A stretch of 64,000 nt of DNA from an uncultured Flavobacteriaceae bacterium (GTDB taxonomy: Bacteria > Bacteroidota > Bacteroidia > Flavobacteriales > Flavobacteriaceae). Positions 61,075 to 64,000 of this stretch are shown here, one piece after another. Below the pieces are notes generated by a model. The model searched no databases. It had not been told where the DNA came from and worked only from the letters and a program-made list of their open reading frames with translations. Where the stretch lies: assembly GCA_947494565.1 (NCBI GenBank), contig CANLVG010000001.1, positions 1-64,000 on the forward strand, in the 5' to 3' direction. The translations under genes and the position numbers were made by a program. Position 1 is the first letter of the stretch. Every line of letters starts with the position of its first letter.

Positions 61075-61219
61075 CATCCTTGTTTTTCAGTGTTTTTTTT
61101 GGGATATCCTCACCGTAGTCCTGAAAAATACCACATGAATACTCCTTTTTGATTAGCGAAGATCCTTTCTTTGGCCGTTTCTTCGCCAAAGCTTCGATTT
61201 CCTTTGAAAGGTACTGCAT
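61064..61219 (-). CDS. Possible small basic protein, 51 residues
   Basis: A 51-codon frame with ATG at 61219 and TAG at 61064, overlapping the end of the convergent amidohydrolase by 11 bases. The sequence is rich in Lys (EALAKKRPKKGSSLIKKEY, DIPKKTLKNKD) and would be soluble. Codon use looks acceptable, and the rest of this 318-base gap has no other candidate gene. No homologous frame is present in the window, so support is weak. Confidence 0.35.
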   Translation of the reverse strand: MQYLSKEIEALAKKRPKKGSSLIKKEYSCGIFQDYGEDIPKKTLKNKDATL

Positions 61220-61392
61220 TGTAATGATTTGTCTTACCAATACAACGGTTCTTCACCGGATTTGTTGCTTGTCATTTTCGCTTGTTTCCTTCATAAATTG
61301 ACAAACCGCCTTCGACCGCATTCGATTTTTTTAAAATTGTTGTGATAATTTCAGGATATGGTATACTAATACAATAAACCAACAAAGGCTGA
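61220..61392. other. Intergenic region upstream of the ECF sigma gene
   Basis: AT-rich spacer that should contain the sigma gene promoter. I see no exact TAnnTTTG element; a run TTGTTGTGATAATTTCAGG near 61337 and TATACTAATAC near 61366 are the nearest promoter-like sequences, and recognition by the ECF factor itself is possible. Confidence 0.35.
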
Positions 61393-61881
61393 ATGCTAAA
61401 AGAGGAAGAATTTGTTCGTGTGATCAAACGGAACGAGGGTGTGATTTTTAAAATTACGACCATGTATTCCGACAATCGTGCCGATCAGCAAGATTTGTAT
61501 CAAGACGTGGTCTACCAACTGTGGAAATCCTTTGATTCCTTTCGCGCGGAATCAAAGATGAGTACGTGGATGTACCGGATTGCCTTGAACACGGCACTGA
61601 CCAAGCTTAGAAAAACAAAACGAATGGGCCATTCGGTATCGATCGACCAGGTCATCATGCGACAGACCGAAAATTATGATTCGGAATTCGAGGAAAAACT
61701 GAAAGTACTATATGCCCATATCAAGGAACTCAACGCGCTAGAGAAAGGGGTTGTGCTACTCCTTCTCGAAGGCAAAAAGTACGAGGAAATATCAGAGATT
61801 ACAGGACTGAGCCCAGGAAATGTAGGTACTCGAGTCTCACGAATCAAGCAAAAACTGAGAAAACAAATCCTAAAAAACTAG
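61393..61881 (+). CDS. ECF-type RNA polymerase sigma factor
   Basis: A 162-residue sigma factor with regions 2 and 4 only. Region 2 runs through NRADQQDLYQDVVYQLWKSFDSFRAESKMSTWMYRIALNTAL. Region 4 has LNALEKGVVLLLLEGKKYEEISEITGLSPGNVGTRVSRIKQKLRKQI with its helix-turn-helix. ECF factors respond to extracytoplasmic signals and are usually held by an anti-sigma partner. Here the next gene, 3 bases downstream, encodes a membrane protein that fits that position, although it lacks the usual anti-sigma motif. Confidence 0.92.
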   Translation: MLKEEEFVRVIKRNEGVIFKITTMYSDNRADQQDLYQDVVYQLWKSFDSFRAESKMSTWMYRIALNTALTKLRKTKRMGHSVSIDQVIMRQTENYDSEFEEKLKVLYAHIKELNALEKGVVLLLLEGKKYEEISEITGLSPGNVGTRVSRIKQKLRKQILKN

Positions 61882-61884
61882 CCC

Positions 61885-62484
61885 ATGGAAATTGAAGAAA
61901 TGCAGGTCCTATGGTCAGAGATGAGCCATCAATTGGAAGAGCAAAAAAAATTAACAAACGAAATCATTATGCAGATGACACAAGAACGCTATTCGAAAAA
62001 ATTTAAGACCCTTTCAGCCTACGAAACGATAGGAGCACTCCTTTGCTTTGCCACGGCCCTGTACATTTTATTGAATTTTCAAGAGTTAGGTACTTGGTAT
62101 TTAAAGGCTTGCGGTGCGTTCACATTGGGTTTTCTTACCGTATTTCCCATATTGATCCTTAGGGCGCTCCACCGTATTCAACGCTTGAATATTTTAGATA
62201 AGAACTATAAAGAGACCCTAATCGGTTATACCAAGGCGAAAACCTATTTGTTACGATTGCAGCAGGTCTCCATAGCTGCGAGCTTTTTTGTGATGTTCGC
62301 TGTGGCCGCCGTTTTTTCGAAACTATGGTCCAACAAGGATTTTTTCATGATAGACCGAGATCTATGGTCTTACGTGGTTATTGGCTTTGCCGTACTGTTT
62401 GTGGTATTCATTTCGCGATGGGGGTATCGCCATTACCGGCGGATCACCAACTCGGCAGAAGCCGTTTTAAGTGAATTGGAGTAG
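61885..62484 (+). CDS. Four-helix membrane protein, candidate anti-sigma factor
   Basis: A 199-residue protein. Residues 1-40 are a charged, probably coiled-coil cytosolic segment (EEMQVLWSEMSHQLEEQKKL). Four membrane helices follow at about 47-65, 74-95, 132-152 and 168-185. It starts 3 bases after the ECF sigma stop, so it is translationally coupled and the natural candidate to bind it through the N-terminal helix. It lacks the zinc anti-sigma HxxxCxxC motif. Alternative: a regulated membrane target of the sigma factor. Confidence 0.65.
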   Translation: MEIEEMQVLWSEMSHQLEEQKKLTNEIIMQMTQERYSKKFKTLSAYETIGALLCFATALYILLNFQELGTWYLKACGAFTLGFLTVFPILILRALHRIQRLNILDKNYKETLIGYTKAKTYLLRLQQVSIAASFFVMFAVAAVFSKLWSNKDFFMIDRDLWSYVVIGFAVLFVVFISRWGYRHYRRITNSAEAVLSELE

Positions 62485-62531
62485 ACAGAGCGCTCTGCTC
62501 TAAAATGAGTATTTTATCGTAAATTGTGGGT

Positions 62532-62945
62532 ATGGGCACAATAGGTTATTCAGGCACACCCTTAGCAAAAAAACTCGGTATCAAAGCGGGGTATACCGTG
62601 GTCTTGTTCAATGAGCCCAAGCATTATTTGGGGCTCTTTGCCGATATGCCCGAGGTGATGTACGTCGCAGGAAATGAACCGGAGTCCGTTGATTTTATCC
62701 ATTTGTTTTGTACGACCAAAGCGGATTTTGAGCGACAGTCGCTAGAAGTAAAGCCAGCTTTGAAAATGACCGGAATGTTATGGGTAAGCTGGCCTAAGGG
62801 CAGTTCAAAGATCGAAACCGATCTGGGGCGTGATTACATTCGGACGTACCTCTTGGACAATGGTTTGGTCGATGTTAAAGTCTGTGCTGTTGATAAAGAT
62901 TGGAGCGGACTGAAATTCATGTACCGCATTAAGGATCGAAAATAG
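62532..62945 (+). CDS. DUF3052 family protein
   Basis: A 137-residue cytosolic protein that I assign to DUF3052 from the N-terminal TIGYSGTPLAKKLGIKAG and the middle MLWVSWPKGSS. The N-terminal block SGTPLAKKLGIK is the family mark, and the C-terminal part is an alpha/beta segment (VDVKVCAVDKDWSGLKF). ATG 62532 is chosen; GTG 62526 is in frame just upstream. Function unknown. It stands 47 bases after the membrane protein gene and may belong to the same transcript. Confidence 0.78.
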   Translation: MGTIGYSGTPLAKKLGIKAGYTVVLFNEPKHYLGLFADMPEVMYVAGNEPESVDFIHLFCTTKADFERQSLEVKPALKMTGMLWVSWPKGSSKIETDLGRDYIRTYLLDNGLVDVKVCAVDKDWSGLKFMYRIKDRK

Positions 62946-63010
62946 GGTGTTGCGATTCACCCTATTAGTAAATTTGTATTTTTAAACCGTAATCCTTCAA
63001 CCGACCTTCG

Positions 63011-64000
63011 ATGACACCAGCTGCTTTTTATCGCCTTTTCTTGCTTTTTCTTTTTATAGCCTCTTGTAAAACAACAGAGGATAAAGAGGGTTCGATCGAA
63101 ATGGAGGGCCTCACTTCACCGGTGGAAATCCTGAGGGATAAGTGGGGCGTGAACCATATCTATGCAGGGAATCAACACGACCTATTCTTTACTCAGGGCT
63201 ACGCTGCGGCCAAAGACCGCCTTTTTCAATTTGAGATTTGGCGAAGACAGGCTACGGGGACCGTCGCGGAAATTTTAGGCCCTGACGAACTCCAACGGGA
63301 TATCGGAACCCGCTTATTTCAGTTTCGGGGCGATTTGGAAGAAGAATTGAATCACTACCATCCACAAGGCTCGGAAATCATCCATGCCTACACGGAAGGG
63401 GTCAACGCCTACATCTCCGAGATTTTGAAGACGCCCGAAAAACTTCCTTTGGAATTTAAGGTTTTGGACATCCAACCGGGAAAGTGGACTCCCGATGTCG
63501 TTATTTCAAGGCATCAGGGACTGAAAGGAAACGTCAATAGGGAGCTACAATACGGAATGGCCGTTGCAAGAATAGGAGAGGAGAAGGTCAAAGAACTCAT
63601 GTGGTTTCATCCCAACGATCCCAATATTACCTTGGACCCCAAAATAGATGCGAATTTGCTTTCCGAGGATATTTTGGCCGTCCATAAGGCGTATGCCACC
63701 GGGGTCACTTTTGAAGAACGGGATATCGACAAGGATTATTTAGATGATGGCAGCAACAATTGGGTGCTCACTGGGTCTAAAACCGCCAGTGGGGCGCCTA
63801 TGTTGGCCAATGATCCACACCGTCGCGTGGCCTTGCCCTCTTTACGATATAGTGTGCATTTAGTAGCCCCAGGATGGAATGTTATAGGTGGGGGCGAGCC
63901 GGAAATCCCAGGTGTGTCCATAGGTCATAACGAATATGGGGCATGGGGCCTCACCATATTCAGAACGGACGGCGAAGATCTTTATGTCTATGATTTGAAC
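63011..64000 (+). CDS. Penicillin acylase family protein, lipoprotein precursor (runs off the right edge)
   Basis: The 330 visible codons are open to the end of the window. A lipoprotein signal ends IASCKTT (Cys19). The alpha-chain region contains VEILRDKWGVNHIYAGNQHDLFFTQGY and KDRLFQFEIWRRQ, both typical. The N-terminal nucleophile of the beta chain is Ser248 in GSNNWVL, where autocleavage is expected between Gly and Ser, followed by NDPHRR and PEIPGVSIGHNEYGAWGLTI. The family hydrolyses amide bonds, including beta-lactam side chains and acyl-homoserine lactones. Roughly half of the protein should lie beyond the window. Confidence 0.92.
   Translation, partial: MTPAAFYRLFLLFLFIASCKTTEDKEGSIEMEGLTSPVEILRDKWGVNHIYAGNQHDLFFTQGYAAAKDRLFQFEIWRRQATGTVAEILGPDELQRDIGTRLFQFRGDLEEELNHYHPQGSEIIHAYTEGVNAYISEILKTPEKLPLEFKVLDIQPGKWTPDVVISRHQGLKGNVNRELQYGMAVARIGEEKVKELMWFHPNDPNITLDPKIDANLLSEDILAVHKAYATGVTFEERDIDKDYLDDGSNNWVLTGSKTASGAPMLANDPHRRVALPSLRYSVHLVAPGWNVIGGGEPEIPGVSIGHNEYGAWGLTIFRTDGEDLYVYDLN

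Noticed and set aside
1-64000. CRISPR arrays, rRNA or tRNA genes, insertion sequences, prophage genes, riboswitches
   Set aside because: No regularly spaced repeats, no recognisable cloverleaf or rRNA sequence, no transposase, integrase or phage structural protein, and no riboswitch core that I could recognise, including upstream of cysE and corA.

Overview
The window reads as a chromosomal segment of a marine-type member of the Flavobacteriaceae (Bacteroidota). The evidence is a C-terminal type IX secretion sorting domain at the left edge, a SusC/RagA-like outer-membrane barrel, many short lipoprotein signal peptides, DUF6155 and DUF5916 proteins, a short primary sigma factor, several TTG starts without Shine-Dalgarno sequences, and repeated TAnnTTTG promoter elements of the Bacteroidota type. 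I see no rRNA, tRNA, CRISPR array, transposase or phage gene.

Layout. 1-2.7 kb: tail of a modular secreted protein, then a spondin-type lipoprotein. 2.7-10.2 kb: housekeeping genes (two small membrane proteins, a divergent TruA, CorA, two overlapping alpha/beta hydrolases, a cysE-cysM operon, DUF2461). 10.3-14.9 kb: two tandem ATP-grasp ligases convergent with a 135-aa protein, an Fe(II)/2-oxoglutarate oxygenase and a KamA-type radical SAM aminomutase, which together look like a small biosynthetic island. 15.1-17.8 kb: DUF72, a thioesterase and an M19 dipeptidase. 18.0-28.3 kb: six closely packed genes (sensorless hybrid kinase with HPt, single receiver, membrane HEAT protein, processive GT2, LtaS-like sulfatase with C-terminal repeats, YaiO-type TPR plus barrel) that look like a regulated, synthase-dependent exopolysaccharide machine. 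Two tiny paralogous genes (32 and 33 codons) follow, then rpoD. 29.8-37.7 kb: DUF6155, GhrA, a helicase, a glycosyltransferase, P1 and M24 peptidases and an acidic lipoprotein. 37.7-40.4 kb: repeat-rich DNA with an AT-rich acetyltransferase cassette, and menB. 40.4-46.8 kb: a serine hydrolase divergent from pirin, then a cytochrome c/FG-GAP lipoprotein, 3D-domain protein, amidase and M14 peptidase in one overlapping operon. 46.8-54.9 kb: a SusC-like barrel with no recognisable plug, overlapping an alpha-2-macroglobulin-like protein that carries a SusC-type plug and a thioester motif, bracketed by two paralogous 55-aa membrane proteins. 55.1-64.0 kb: a GDPD-like esterase, VWA lipoprotein, DUF5916 barrel, MocA-like transferase, amidohydrolase, an ECF sigma factor with a membrane partner, DUF3052, and the start of a penicillin acylase.

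The strongest candidate for an undescribed system is the split receptor at 47.1-54.5 kb, where the plug of a TonB-type transporter appears to be supplied by a partner that is also a thioester macroglobulin. The HEAT/GT2/LtaS/YaiO exopolysaccharide cluster and the ATP-grasp/KamA/oxygenase island come next. Functions are read from motifs and general layout; no database search was possible.
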